Shown here one piece after another: positions 1-12,023 of a DNA stretch of 64,000 nucleotides. Numbering within the stretch: the stretch's first letter is position 1; the number at the start of each line of letters is the position of its first letter. A program made the position numbers and the translations under genes. The DNA comes from Cordia subcordata. Its lineage: Eukaryota > Streptophyta > Magnoliopsida > Boraginales > Cordiaceae. The notes beneath the pieces were generated by a model. It searched no databases and was not told the origin of the DNA. It saw nothing but the letters and a program-made list of their open reading frames with translations. Location: NCBI GenBank assembly GCA_028554755.1, contig JAPTOF010000029.1, forward strand, positions 682,001 to 746,000. Direction: 5' to 3'.

Positions 1-927
1 CATTTTTTTTATCATTTTTGGAAGCTAAGGTTAATTGTGTTTTTTTGGTCCCTTCCCTAGTTGGATGACTTTGAGAGAGTAATCTTGAAAGAGCAAATTC
101 CATAATGTTGTAGTAACTTATCTAGGTCAAAGCATGGAATTGGGCTTGGGCTTCTTTAGGACCCAAGATAACCTAGTTGGGCATAGATAGTTTCTTATTG
201 GGCTTGGGCCACCACATGGATTATGGACTTTGTGTTGGGTTTGGACTTGAATTTTGGGCTTAGCCCATGTCTTGCAAGACATGTGTTAGAAAGTTACTAC
301 AAGAGAATTCAAGTGATACAAATAACTACATTGCATAAGAATTCAAGTTATTCATGTAACTTCTAAGATATGCGGCAAAGAATTACTACAACGGCAGAGT
401 TTCCACATGAAAAGATTCGAAGTTTGGGGTGCCAAACTTTTCCTATAAAGAAGCAAGACCCCATACCATTTCTACCATCCATTCTTGTAGTTTATTTCTT
501 GCATTTTGGAAAGATAATACTACAACACATAATACACACTTACTTGTGCAGTTTTTGCTTTAAATTTTCAAGAGCATTTTATTAAGCTTCCTCCCACAAG
601 AGGCAATTATTTTAAGATAAGTCTCTTTAATCATAGGGAAGAAGACTAGGAAGTCACCTTGAGTTTATTGGTGACATTCTTCTAGTAAAAGTTTTTAGAG
701 ACCTTGTTCATGAGTGAGGACAAATTTGTGATGTTATAGCTTCATCAAAGGTTCCTTACTTCAAGAGGTTAGCTTTACATATTATGCAATACTAGTTATG
801 TTCGTTATGTTCTTAAGCATGTTTGTGTGTGTTATGTGGTTATTTTGCTTTCTCAGCATGTTTTTTCAGTAAAACTTTTTGAAAATATAGACTAAGATAG
901 ACCACATGTAAAATTTTCGATCCTACG
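1..927 (+). mobile_element. Ty1/copia LTR, 3' part, cut by window start
   Basis: The stretch aligns by eye with the last ~950 bases of the solo LTR at 26477-28433, including the 'ggaagc..aaggttaattgtg' stretch near its start, the TATA-like region near 440 and the terminal CGATCCTAC. The last base reads G where sister LTRs end in CA. No primer binding site follows 927, so this is a 3' LTR or a solo LTR. The start lies before the window. Confidence 0.85.
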
Positions 928-1412
928 AAATGCATAGTCAACAAGCAATTCCAAATCATAATTTGGTAGATAAACATAGACTAGGGAAGTTACATATATA
1001 TACATATATATTTATATATATATATATATATACATATATATAGTTAGCTAGTTAGTTAGTGTTATGAAAACATTCATTATACATGCTGCAATTAATTTGT
1101 CCACATGGATTTCTAACTGTAAAATATATTATTTTAAATGATTACAATAATTAAGTAATTTCTAACAATATGAAAGAAGATGTGTGTACAATTTATTTAA
1201 ATTACAAAGATTTGATAAACAAAATGGAAAAATTAATTTATTGTAAGATAATCTATTTAACATCAAGTAATTTAATATATTTGAAGTAAGAAAATAGTTC
1301 AAATGATTGAGACTATCTCTTAAAAAAAAAAAGAGGTTCTAGATTTGAATCTCATGGGCGTGGGAGGTTTCAAAAACAAAAAAGCATTGTTGTTTAAAAA
1401 AATAATTTTATA
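928..1412. other. AT-rich spacer without a gene
   Basis: Between the copia LTR and the Helitron-type start I see no coding signal, only AT-rich DNA with an alternating TA tract and short A runs. Confidence 0.6.
991..1042. repeat. (TA)n microsatellite
   Basis: Nearly pure alternating TA interrupted by a few C and T bases. It is followed by a short 'gttagctagttagttag' run. Confidence 0.85.
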
Positions 1413-1640
1413 TCTATAATATCTTATAAAGAAAGAGCCAGTGAGAGAAAATCTTCTCAAGTTCAATTATTGATTCACAAATTTGTGACATGTGTATATT
1501 ATTCATTTTTTCTGTGGGCCATGCTTAAAAAGATACCAAGTGAAAATATTAATTTTTTGAGCCAACTCAGCTTTATAATTGTATTCTCACTCACCCGTAT
1601 AAGGCATAGTTGTTTGTGATAGGGTCCTTATATCATGGAC
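1413..1640 (+). mobile_element. Helitron 5' end-like segment
   Basis: An A at 1412 is followed by TCTATAATATCTTATAAAG and 'aaagagcc', the usual look of plant Helitron 5' termini (A|TC..., AT-rich, then AAAGAGCC). From about 1445 to 1620 the sequence is similar to 47450-47630, which lies just upstream of the Helitron Rep remnant. Shared blocks include 'catgcttaaaaa' and 'tcagctttata'. No matching 3' end (hairpin plus CTAG) was found before the gypsy LTR at 7021, so the element may be truncated or its end degraded. Assignment rests on sequence resemblance only. Confidence 0.5.
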
Positions 1641-1952
1641 TCGTTCACTGTGCACCTGCATTGTGAAAAGTATGCACTATATAAAGTAATTTTTTTTTTT
1701 CCAAAATCTCAATAGCTTTTCTCCTCCTCTCTCTCCCCTGATTACTGTACTCCAATTCGTGCCCGAATTTCTCCTTTCTTCTTCAATTGATTCACTTCGA
1801 TTCATAAAAGCTCCAACGTTTCTCCTCTCTCCTCCAATTGCTTCACTCCAATTCGCACAAAAAGCCCTAACCTTCACTTTGATTGTTTCAATTTGATTTC
1901 TGCAAGAAGTCAACTACAAATCAAATCAAATCGCAACTTCAAATCTTTCACA

Positions 1953-4900
1953 ATGATGGAAACAACATCAACATCCAAAGAAATTGAAAACATCGACTCT
2001 GAAGGTATGATTTCACTTGAAAGGCTAAAGTATACAAGGTGATTTAGTTTATAACTATTCTTTTTAACTAAAAGATATTGGTGGATTGTTAATGGAATAT
2101 TTAGATTATCCCCATCTAGTGAATTGGTGTTGTAGTGTTTTGCTTTTCTTTGTTTTGTCCTTATATTGCTGTATTATTGTGCACTATCAAGTGAATATGG
2201 GCATCCTTAATATAAAAGAGTTTGATCATGTTTGTAGTTATATGTCATTAGACTTTTCGTTGGTTCGATTAAGTGATGTTTTTCATTGATTCATGGCTAT
2301 TTTGTTGCTTTATTCAATGATTTTGATAATGAGCATTAGACATATTGAGGTGGAAGAAGGAGCTTAGATACTTTGGACTACTTTATGTTCTTGGGAATTT
2401 ATAGTAAAAGGCATTTATTTTGTATATTTTATCCCACTCAACTTGATAAGGTTTCATGAATTTCTGGTTTTACCTTAGTTTTGTTGTGGGATTGAAGACT
2501 CCATATTTAGGTCTCATTCAATTGCTTAGACTACCCTTATCAGAAATCAGTTGTGTGGGAAGCATTCACTCTTATACAGTACTGTGAATGCTAGATATGC
2601 CAAAAATCGCTTTGATTTGATTTCTTAAAATATGCCAAAAATGGATTTGATTTGATTTCTTAACACTTCAATTTCTAGTTTATGGTCATTAAGGGCTATC
2701 AAGTCACATGTGTCAGGTAGCAACCCGAGGAAATGGTTGGCTTGAATGGTCGAAGATGTGGAATCAAAAGGATTTCTTCGTGAAAGCTGTTGTTATTTTC
2801 TACTGTACTATGATGGCCTCATGCTTCAATAGATAGAAACATGATAAATAGTTGCTCCAACATTTCTTGATATATCTACCTCTATGAATGAAAAACATCA
2901 CTTAATCAGCTTATGAAATATGAACAAGTAAAGTTTTCATTCTGAATAAACATCTGTAATTGTTTTAAAAAATTTAGTTGTGAACAAATATTGTGATGGT
3001 TTATGAATTTTACTGAACAAATAATTTATGAATAGTGAATAAATAGTCTTTTTATTTTGAACAAACCTTTGTGAATGTTTCAACTTAGGTGATAGCAATG
3101 ATTTAAAGATTAATGAAGTTGAAACATCAGATTTAATGGGCATAAAAGTGCTTGGAGAGGAAAATGCATTTCAAATGTACATTGACTATGCATATAGGAT
3201 AGGATTTGGTGTAAGAAAAGGAAAGAAAAGATACAAGAGAAACACTAAAATCATGTTACAAAGAGAATCTGTTACAACAAAAGTGGCATAAAGGACAAAA
3301 GGAACATTGAAGAAAGAGCTTACACTAAAACAAATGTTAGGACAAATTGCAAAGCAAAAATTATGTTCAAGATTGGAAAGGATGGTACTTGGAAAGTAGT
3401 CATCTATGAAATGATCCATAATCATAAATTGACAAGCCCTAGCAAGAGATATGCGATAAGATCACATAGACAACTATACAAAGAGAACATTGAGATGTTT
3501 AAAAACATGAAAGAAGTTGGAATAAATGTGGTGAATGGATTTAGAGCAATGACAAATGAGGTTGGATGTATTCACAAACTGCCATACACAAAAAGAGACG
3601 TCGATAATGCCTTAGAGATTGAGAATAGAAAAATATCTAGAAGGGAGACTACAAAATTTTGATTACAATCTTATTCGATAGAATGGAAAGCAAAGATAAT
3701 TTTTTTTATGATTTTGAGTTAGATAAGCAAGGAACAATGACGAGTTTCGTTTTTAGAGATTCTAGGATGAAGTATGACTATTCTCTATTTGGTGATTTGT
3801 GTGTGTTTGACACAACTTATAGAATAAATAAGTACAGGATGATTTATGAGCCATTTGTGGGAATAAATAACTATAGTTTTAACGTCATGTTTAGGATCGG
3901 GTTTTTGGCAAACAAAAGGGAAGAATCATTCATTTGACTTTTCCAAAAGTTTCTTGATTCCATGGACGGAAAACAACTGGCGTGCATAATGATAGATCAA
4001 GCATTTTCTATGGCCAAAACGATATAAACGATCTTCCCCCAATCTTATCACAAACCGTGCTTTTGGCACATTGGAGAAAATTCAAAGAATCATATAAACC
4101 ACTTGAGAATTAGAGATTGATTTGTAGATTAATTTGATTATGTGCTAAAGAAATGTGACAGCATTGCTGACTTTGAGTATGGTTGGCAAAAGTAAATATT
4201 GTATTTCATGTTTAACTGATTTTATTACCCTTACACTATTCTTTGAACAAATACTTATCTCACAATGAACTACCAATTATTTAATAGATAAACACATATG
4301 ACACACAAAACCTGTGAAGAAACACTTTTATCTCCTTAAAGTAACAGTTATCAGATACTAAATAAATACATTATCTGAACACATAATGTTTATTTGACAG
4401 ACAAACATATGACACATATAAATTTGTGAACAAACAACTTTTTGTCAGTGAACTAATAGTTATCACATACTGAACAAAGAAATTATCTGGTTGTGTTTTT
4501 AGGTTGATGACAGATTACAACTGTGCCAACAACAATTGGCTTAAAACTCTTTATATCATGAAAAGTGGTATCCAGCTTATTCGAAACACATATTCTCTGG
4601 TGGTGTACTCTCATCATAAAGAAGTGAGAGGACAAACAACGCGCTGTTAAGAAAAATGGTATCTTCTACTACTTTATGCAATTTCTACCACATGTTTTGT
4701 CAAGTCATATATGAATAGAAAGAAAATGAGAATGGAGGATTATAGATGCTTTAGTGACTTCCCTGAAATTACCTTGAAGCATGTTTGATTGCTTGAACAC
4801 GCTGCTAAGGTATATACATTGAAAATGTACTACGTATTTCAAGATCAATTCATTGAAGGAATTGCATACAATTTTATAGCAATAGTTTTGGAGCCATTAA

Positions 4901-5520
4901 ATAAGACCTATGAGGTTTGGAGAGGGAATATAGAGTTATTTAGGCATTGAGTAGTTTACAACAATATCACTTCACAGATTAGTTGCATGTGTCAAAAGTT
5001 TCAAGAAATGGGGGTGTTATGCAAGCATTGTCTTAAAATTTTGCACATCAAATGTGTTCAAACAATCCTACCTCCATACATTTTGAAGTGGTGGACAAAA
5101 GATGTCAAATCTTCCAAACAAAGACAAGATGACACCACTCGCGTGAGTCATACAAGCAACAGAAATTCATCTAGTTCTTGTCATGTATGGAGGCTCCAAA
5201 TGAAGAGAAAGTTTGACATGCTCATAGATTTAAGTGGAGACAATCCAAAAGCTAGACAAATATGTGAAGATCAGTTCTAAAGCATGAAAACCTTAGTTGA
5301 AGATGCAATTAGATCCATACAACTACAAATCATAGCAATGAAGATTCTACTACCTCTAACATACGAAATCCAAATGTTTGCAAAAAAAAGGCGAGACAAA
5401 TGAAAGGAAGAAGAGCACGGTCGAGAAGAAATGTAACCAAGCTAGAATGAGAAAACAAAGACAGAGCAAATCTCAATCATTCAACAAAAATGGAATAGAT
5501 TCATTGAGCTGAATTCCTTT
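1953..5520 (+). pseudogene. FAR1/FRS-like (MULE-derived transcription factor) pseudogene
   Basis: Three exons are readable. Exon 1 (1953-2004) starts at an ATG behind a pyrimidine-rich leader and joins in phase to exon 2 at 3089 through GT (2005) and AG (3088). Exon 2 encodes a FAR1-type N-terminal domain (near 3150-3440, with 'YAYRIGFGVRKGKKR' and 'HNHKLTSPSKR') and a MULE transposase-like domain (3660-4190, with 'DYSLFGDLCVFDTTYR'). A second GT-AG intron is 4192-4502. Exon 3 carries a SWIM-type zinc finger near 4984-5045 (C-M-C ... C-K-H-C). FAR1/FRS proteins are transposase-derived transcription factors, so a DNA-binding role is known for the family but not shown here. Frameshifts lie near 3285 and 3655, with stops near 3935, 4110 and 4620-4800, so it cannot make a full protein. 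The tail after 5280 is basic, as in FRS proteins. Confidence 0.8.
2005..3088 (+). other. Intron 1 of the FAR1-like pseudogene
   Basis: It starts GTATGA and ends in CAACTTAG. Joining the flanking exons keeps the reading frame through to the FAR1 domain. The ~1.08 kb contains no coding signal. Near 2585-2665 there are two close copies of a 'gccaaaaatcg/gatttgatttgatttct' unit. Confidence 0.7.
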
Positions 5521-7020
5521 AGTATTGTAAGCAAATAGGTCACTAAATTTGATATACATGCTTGTTCAATGGCTTTCTACTGTTTGTTCAATGGCTTATT
5601 ACTATTTGTTCAGTGACCAAACATAGTTTCAAGATACTCTAATATTATAAGAACATAGGTCATTTAGTGGCTTACTATTATTTATTTAATGGGTTAGAAC
5701 TATTTTTCTAGTGAACAAAAATCATTCCAGCAAATTCTACTTGGTATGTTGTCTATTTTGTTCAGCCCTCAGAACTATTTTTACACTAGGTTATAACTGT
5801 TTGTCTAGTGAAAAACATGGTTACATTAAATTCTACTTGGTGTGTATTTTGTTTTTTGTTGTTAACCAAGTGATTATATATATTCTTTGTCTTAGTGTCA
5901 CAATACTAAAACTTATATGGTCTTATTTCTATATTGTCCCAACAATTTATCATGTTTTGGACATATCCTCTATTTACCATATGTTTATTATAAGATGCTT
6001 TTTTATATAGAAAAATATATTGTGGTTTGCACTTTAAGATGTCTTTCTAATAAGATGTCTCTTTATTTCAATATGACAAACATCTAGAAACACATTTATA
6101 TTTATAATTAATCCCAAAACATCCCGAAATAAACACTTCTAATCCACTGAATGAACACTAATAATCCACCAAACAAACAGTCTATATAGAAAAGTATGGT
6201 ATGGTTTAGGTTTCATATTTTACTTGTAATAACATGCCTCATTTTTATAGTTTTAAAATATAATACAAGAATGCATTCCTTAAATCTTATAAGGTAAGAA
6301 GTGTAATTTGTTCTGAATTATAAAATATCTTTTCATTTTAATACAATAAGTATCTTAAAATAGCATCATTTTAAAATAACCAACCAACATAGCGAGTAAA
6401 AATAATCCATCAAATTCTTGCCAACATATTGAGTAAAAACAATCCATCAAATTCTTGAACAAACAGTACTAGGCCAGTAAACAAATAATACTAAATCAAT
6501 AAACAAAGAAGAATTTTGACCAAATAAATATTGTAACTATTTATCAAAAACAGTCAAAAAAGACAATCCACCAAAATATTGAACAAGCAGTACTAAATCA
6601 CTAAATAAACATCGCTAAATCACTGAATAAACACAAGATCTAAGCAAAAACTATACAATTTGATTAGTACTAAGCCATTGATAAAGAACATCTATCTTAA
6701 AACCATGGTTCCATAAACATATCAACATCAAACCAATATTCAACTGATCAATCAATTGTTAGCACTATCAATAAAAGAATCTTCAGTCCAATTCCTTGTT
6801 AGCAAATATCATCAAATAAATGTCCTTCAATTCCTCTACCTCTCCCTACACCCTTTTTACCTCTTCCTCGCCCTTGACCTTTACCGTGTACTTCCTGTGC
6901 AATGGTTGTCTTGGTTCTTTTGGCTCTTTTTTTACCTTTGTTCTTTTTCCTCAATTCCTTTTCATTTCTTCTCCACTTCTTCTTCCTCACAAAACTCATC
7001 AAGCAAAGAATGATGATCAT
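5521..7020. other. AT-rich 3' flank with degenerate GAACAAA/CTGAA repeats
   Basis: No gene is supported. Loosely repeated phrases occur: 'tgttcaatggctta(c)tact' at 5560-5640 and 'cactgaataaacac' or 'gaacaaacagtact' at 6140-6640. They resemble phrases inside intron 2 of the FAR1-like pseudogene (4240-4490). A minus-strand open frame at 6799-7020 has a very basic Lys/Arg/Gly-rich translation that stops against the gypsy LTR. It could be a broken gene end, but nothing identifies it. Confidence 0.4.
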
Positions 7021-8500
7021 TGAAGTGTGCTCTTAGTGGTGTCTGGAAATGAAGCATAACACAATGAAGTTTTACACCTGCATATATATGGATCGTGTCT
7101 AGTATAGTGTGTGCATACGGGTATCGCCTCCACAGGAAGGCTACCTTATTTTGGTCTCTATGTGCTTGGGTGCCTAAAACTATCTACATGCACATGTGTG
7201 TCCTTTCTTTAGGATTAAATGGAGCTCAGAGAAAGGAAAATAAACCTAAACTAACCTAATTTAATGGAGGAACCTAGGGTGCCAAGCTAAGGAAAGAAAG
7301 CTCTACAAGATGGAAATGGATCTAGGGTGATTGCGTTGCAACTAGACTCGAGCTATAATAACAATTCAATTTATCTATGCGTTGATTGCTCTCTTTGGTG
7401 TTCACTAACATCCTACTCGAGAGACTAAACCATTAGTATTATTTCAGATTAGAGATTAGACTCCTAGAGCATTAATTAGTGCTAGTGGGTACCTTTTTAG
7501 TATTCTTTCACACCAGAGGTATACTACTACCATACTAAGTCATCAATTAAGCATATTAATCAACACACATTGGTTACAAATAGGACTCATGCTATTAGCA
7601 TTGATTAAGGCTAAGGTGAGACCACTACTGATAGCATTTAAGCACAAAAGAACATATGCATCTTTATTTAGGCATTTTAACAAACACATAAACTTGTTTG
7701 ATTATCAACACATAAGCATATCGATTCATGCCATTAATGAATGTAAAGAAGCATGTATTAAAAGCCAAACACAAATCCTTTATTCATAGCCTTAATCTAA
7801 TATACAATAAAAAATAGCCAAAGATCTAGCCTAATCTAGCAATATATTTACAAGAAATAGAAAGAGATCAAAAAGAACTCTCCTAAATCTTGCTTCCAAA
7901 TCAGTACAAGCCCTTCAAATCCTTGTTAGATGCTTCAATACTAGCTTGGTATGGGGTTTAGATAGTGTATGGAGTTGTTAATTGAAGTCGGAAAAAGGTA
8001 AGGTTTTATGGGTGTGAGAGATTATTAGGTTCCTCTCTTGTAAATGAGTTGAAAAGAATGTTTTATGTTGTCATTAGGCTCTGCCAGTCGACCGGCCCTT
8101 GGGCTGCTCGACCGGTAATCAACATGGGTTCTTTAGAGTCACTCGGTCGATTGGCTTCTAGAGGAAGTCGACTAGTTGCAACTCTTGTTCTTTAGACTGA
8201 CCGGTCGACCAACAATTCTTCAGGTCGACTGGTTGCATCAGAGTGCTCCGTTCTTCATTCTTTTTCTTCTAGTCTTCATTCTTTAGCTCATTTGTCTCTT
8301 GTGTAAGCTCGAACCCTTCCATAGCACTACTAAAACATGAAATATAGCACTTAGCATAGCATTTATCCAACCAAATACATTATGTACAACTATTAACAGA
8401 TATGTATAAATTCTATACTAAATGTGCTCAATTAAGCTCTAAAGACGCTCAAATTTGTATGCAAAAAGTAATGCAAACACACACAAAATGACATGCATCA
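7021..8500 (-). repeat. 3' LTR of element X
   Basis: It starts TGAAGTGTG and ends ACATGCATCA, followed by a C-rich (polypurine on the minus strand) stretch. It aligns with 12024-13255 over most of its length, for example 'cgtgtctagtatagtgtgtgcata'-like text near 7091 and 12096. Confidence 0.85.
8084..8232 (-). promoter_or_regulatory. GGTCGACC palindrome cluster upstream of LTR TATA
   Basis: Four motifs related to GCCGGTCGACCGGC occur here (near 8085, 8107, 8199 and 8222). They lie immediately upstream, in the minus direction, of a weak TATA-like ACATAAAA at 8062-8069. Confidence 0.55.
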
Positions 8501-10024
8501 ACACCCCTAAATCTTCCAATTGTTTGTCCCCAAGCAAGCCTAAACCAAAGTCTATACTCATGCTTTTCAAAAAGTTGTCGATTGCATTCACTTGATATGT
8601 TTTTGCCTCCAAGGGATATAAGGGGTCATTCCTTTTGTGTAAGGGCTTCACTAGCCTATTTCGAATCATCCCCTCAATCACAAGGGATCTCATAACTCTA
8701 GAGAACTTACCAAGTAGCTAGAACCACCATAAACTTAGGATTTTAACTCACACACTCGGGATATTGATACTTCGTGCCCTATTACCGAACATGGCCTTCC
8801 AATATGCACTTAGCCTCAAAGATACAAGGAAAAGAAGATATATCACAACGGCTCACAATTGACACAAGAGCCTTATTCACAACATATAAAAGAACAAAAG
8901 AGATGCTTGTGCCAAATTGACATTGTGTCACTTGACACTTATTCAACATACTTTACTTTTCAATCTTTTTGTTGCATTTTTGGCCTTTTCTCATTTTTTT
9001 CATTTTTGCTTTTTTTCACTTTTTTGCATTTTTCTCAATACATAACATAAACAAAAAGAAAAGAAAAAGAAAAGGCTAAAGATCACTAAAAGAACCAATC
9101 AAGAAAAAAGGCACTTATATCAACAACCTTTAAAAACACTTTTTCTAACCAAGTTGTGGGGAAACTACAAGATGCATTTTTAGAAGTGCTCACTTTCCAT
9201 AGTTTTCAAAAGGATTTTCTTCAAAGTTTAGGTCATACCCTACACACCATTCACTCTCTATAGTACACCCTCATCTTCTTTAATCAATTAAGTCATTAGC
9301 AAAGGCCAACTCTCCAACCAACATGTAGATAAACTAACTCAAAATATGCTAAAAAATTGAAAAATTGAGCATATTTTGAGCAAAAATAAGGCATGCTATA
9401 CAAATCTACTCCAAACATGATACGAACAACAAAGGGACAACCACACCCCTAAACCTAAACTTTGCTTATCCTCAAGCTAATAGCACTAAGTACAACAAGC
9501 AAGCACGTGAAGCCTATATGGGGAATGTGGAAGGGATAGGTAGGAACAAGTAATGAAAGGAGAGATACAACCTTGTTTCTATTTAGTCTACAAATGCCAA
9601 AGATAATCCAGTGATCTACTTCTTCATTCCTTAGCAGAAATCACTAACGCTCAAAAAACAAAGAAGAGATTAGTAGTCAATATAATGTAAGCTCACATTG
9701 GCATTTGAAAGATAATCAAGGATGTATGCAAGGGTATACAATTGATGCACAAATGATGGAATGGAGCAAGAAAAACAAATGAGAGAGCAAAAATCTAATC
9801 TACTAAGAATGAAAGCAAACAAAAGAAACCCTAAAATATCTAAAGGTAAGAGAAACAAAAGCAATCTAATCTACTATATACAAGGCAAAAATAAATGAAA
9901 TAATATTAATCTACTATGTACAAAAGCAAAGGAAAATCAATACAAGAAGAATAAGAAAAAAATAAACAAGCCTAGGGTGCCTTCTAGTAGCACTGGATTT
10001 AATGCCCCCAGCCGGGCGCCAATG
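8501..10024 (-). other. Conserved 3' noncoding block of element X, with polypurine tract
   Basis: The minus-strand TTTAGGGGTGT directly abutting the LTR is the likely polypurine tract. The rest has no supported ORF but matches 24202-25770 (Y) and 35770-37170 (Z). Examples are 'gacattgtgtcactt' near 8918, a T-rich then A-rich stretch (8950-9080) and 'ggatttaatgccc' near 9988. Confidence 0.7.
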
Positions 10025-11827
10025 TTAGAGTAAAACATGTTTAAAGTTATGTGGCACAAATTCTTGGATAATCATTAAAGTACAGAATGCAGAGGAAAAA
10101 GGGTCATGCAATCTATGATGGGGCAATGAATGCATAATGAACCCCTTTTCTAGATAGTCCCACCTCGACATAGTAAATGAAGATATGTGCTCAAATGTGG
10201 TAGGGACCATGCAACAATGCAAAGAATCATGCTCCACTTGCTTACTAATTAACCACCCCATGGCCTTCTTTTCTTGATCAAGGTCTAAGAACACACCCTC
10301 CCTATGAGTCAATGAAAAGCCCAATGCATGTAATTTGGGAAGAATGTTTCCTAATCCTAGGTGAAAGTGTTCCATGTAAGAAGACACAAATGTAAGCTCT
10401 AAAGTAGTAGGAGACTCAGCAGAAGGAAAGGAGGAATAATCAAATGAAGTGATATGAATTGGAGGAGTTGAAGAAATGGATTTGGAGAAAAAGGAAAGAT
10501 CAAGAATTGTGCATCCAAAAGTCTCTCAAATTTCTCCATTTCATCCTCAAATGTTATACTTGGAGGAAAGACTATGCTCTCTCCAACAGATGGCTCCAAC
10601 TCAACATTTGCTAAGAGCTCATCAAACTCCTTCAATTCATCACTAGTGCTCAACTCAAAGTCCTACTCCATAACCTTCTCCAATGAGATTGGTTTACACA
10701 TGGGTAGAGGGAAAAAGTGAGACTCAACGAATTCCTCATCATGCAAACATGGATGCTCAGGAGATGTGTATACACTAAACTCCCTAAGGTGGACTTAGAA
10801 TGTGATTGAGTACTTAAAACATTAGGATCATCCTTTAAACTTGTTTGAGTAGTGGGAAGAGAAGGAAAGGTAAGCTTAAATGACTCATTGGGAAGCAATG
10901 AAAGCACGAGAGGATAGGGTACCACTTCCTCTAATACATGCCCACAATCGTCATCAAGAACCAAAGTACCATTAAACTCATCTTCTTCCACACTATAAGA
11001 TGTAAAATCTTCATCCACTTCTCTCTCTATCTCTTCCTCCCAAACATCATCTTTTTCACCACTAATCTCTTCATTTATAGGTCTCACTCCTATCCTTTCA
11101 ACCCAGTCTAAAGGTGTCTCAACTTCCTCACTTATGTGTCGTTCATTCTCAACTTCTCTATTCAAGCTCTTGACTATTTCGGATACTTGTTCGATTATCT
11201 CCTTTAGTCTCTCATGGTTTGAATGAATTAGGGATCAGAGATATTCTAACTTTTCATCTTCTTATGAGGGAGACCTAAGAGAAGAATGTTCACCCAAATG
11301 GAAATGATAATCATTTTGAAAATCATTTTGAGCATAACCATTAAAAAATGCGAGAGAAGAATATGTGGGAAAAGATGGTGTGGAAGATGGACTCTCAAAA
11401 CAAAAAGATCGATAGAATGAAGAGTCATTTTGACCCCAAGACGAAGATGCATGATGTGGCTCCCTATAATCATGATAACTAGAAGTAGATGCATGGATGG
11501 ACACATGACTATTAGGGGCACTCTTGGGCTTTACAAGAAAATAGGGATTGATATGGAGAATGGGGCAAGAATCAAAGTCATGGTCACGGCTTCCAAAAAT
11601 AATAATACGACTCCCTATAATCACGATAGGTAGATAAAGATCCATAAATGAATGCATGACTCTAGGGGCCATGACTTGTATCAGCCCGATATTGGGGATT
11701 TCCATATCAAGAGGGTAACAGGTAATATGATTCTCGTAACTACAACATAGAACACAAGCATTGGGAAAATATACAGGGGTAGGGAAGAGGATGCAAGTGA
11801 CAACCAAAAAGTATTAGGTCTATCCAT
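10025..11827 (-). pseudogene. Unrecognised element protein (zinc-knuckle-like, acidic, conserved C-terminal block)
   Basis: I do not recognise this protein. Four minus-strand segments read in order. 11827-11246 holds a degenerate Cys/His knuckle ('CVLCCSYENHITC') and Ser/His-rich text. 11165-10650 is rich in Glu and Asp, with the phrase 'HVLEEVVPYP'. 10653-10399 is acidic. 10387-10025 carries 'MEHFHLGL' and 'KKAMGWLI'. Each segment has a counterpart in element Y in the same order, so this was one protein of perhaps 550-600 residues, now broken by frameshifts. Its place between primer site and 3' block is that of gag, but no capsid-type gag domain is visible. It is probably an element-encoded nucleic-acid-binding protein; function unknown. 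Confidence 0.6.
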
Positions 11828-11999
11828 ACTCAATTGGCACAAGTAAAACTCTTCTCAATTCAATTTTTTTTTTGGGGATTTTCAAAATTTTTCAATTTTT
11901 TTGGGTGGTTTTTCAAATAAAGGAAAACAAGTAGAGATAGAACAACACGTAAATAGTTAATCAAAAACATAAAAGCACACAAAGAACCAATATTGTGTC

Positions 12000-12016
12000 T
12001 CCTCGGTAATGGTGCA
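12000..12016 (-). other. Primer binding site of element X (tRNA-Asp type)
   Basis: The minus-strand reading TGCACCATTACCGAGGA resembles the tRNA-Asp complement TGGCGCCGTTGCCGGG typical of Athila elements, with several changes. It lies seven bases inside the LTR end, as in Y and Z. Confidence 0.65.
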
Positions 12017-12023
12017 AAAAACT

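Noticed and set aside
3186..3425. Minus-strand open frame opposite FAR1 exon 2
   Set aside because: It is antisense to a recognisable FAR1 domain and hydrophobic only because the sense strand is Lys-rich.
6799..7020. Very basic Lys/Arg/Gly-rich open frame on the minus strand
   Set aside because: Low-complexity composition over a pyrimidine-rich plus strand, no start context or family match, and it ends at a transposon boundary.
8084..8232. GGTCGACC palindromes as restriction-modification or phage attachment sites
   Set aside because: The context is a plant LTR U3 and the motif recurs in all related LTRs, so an element-borne regulatory or structural role is more likely.
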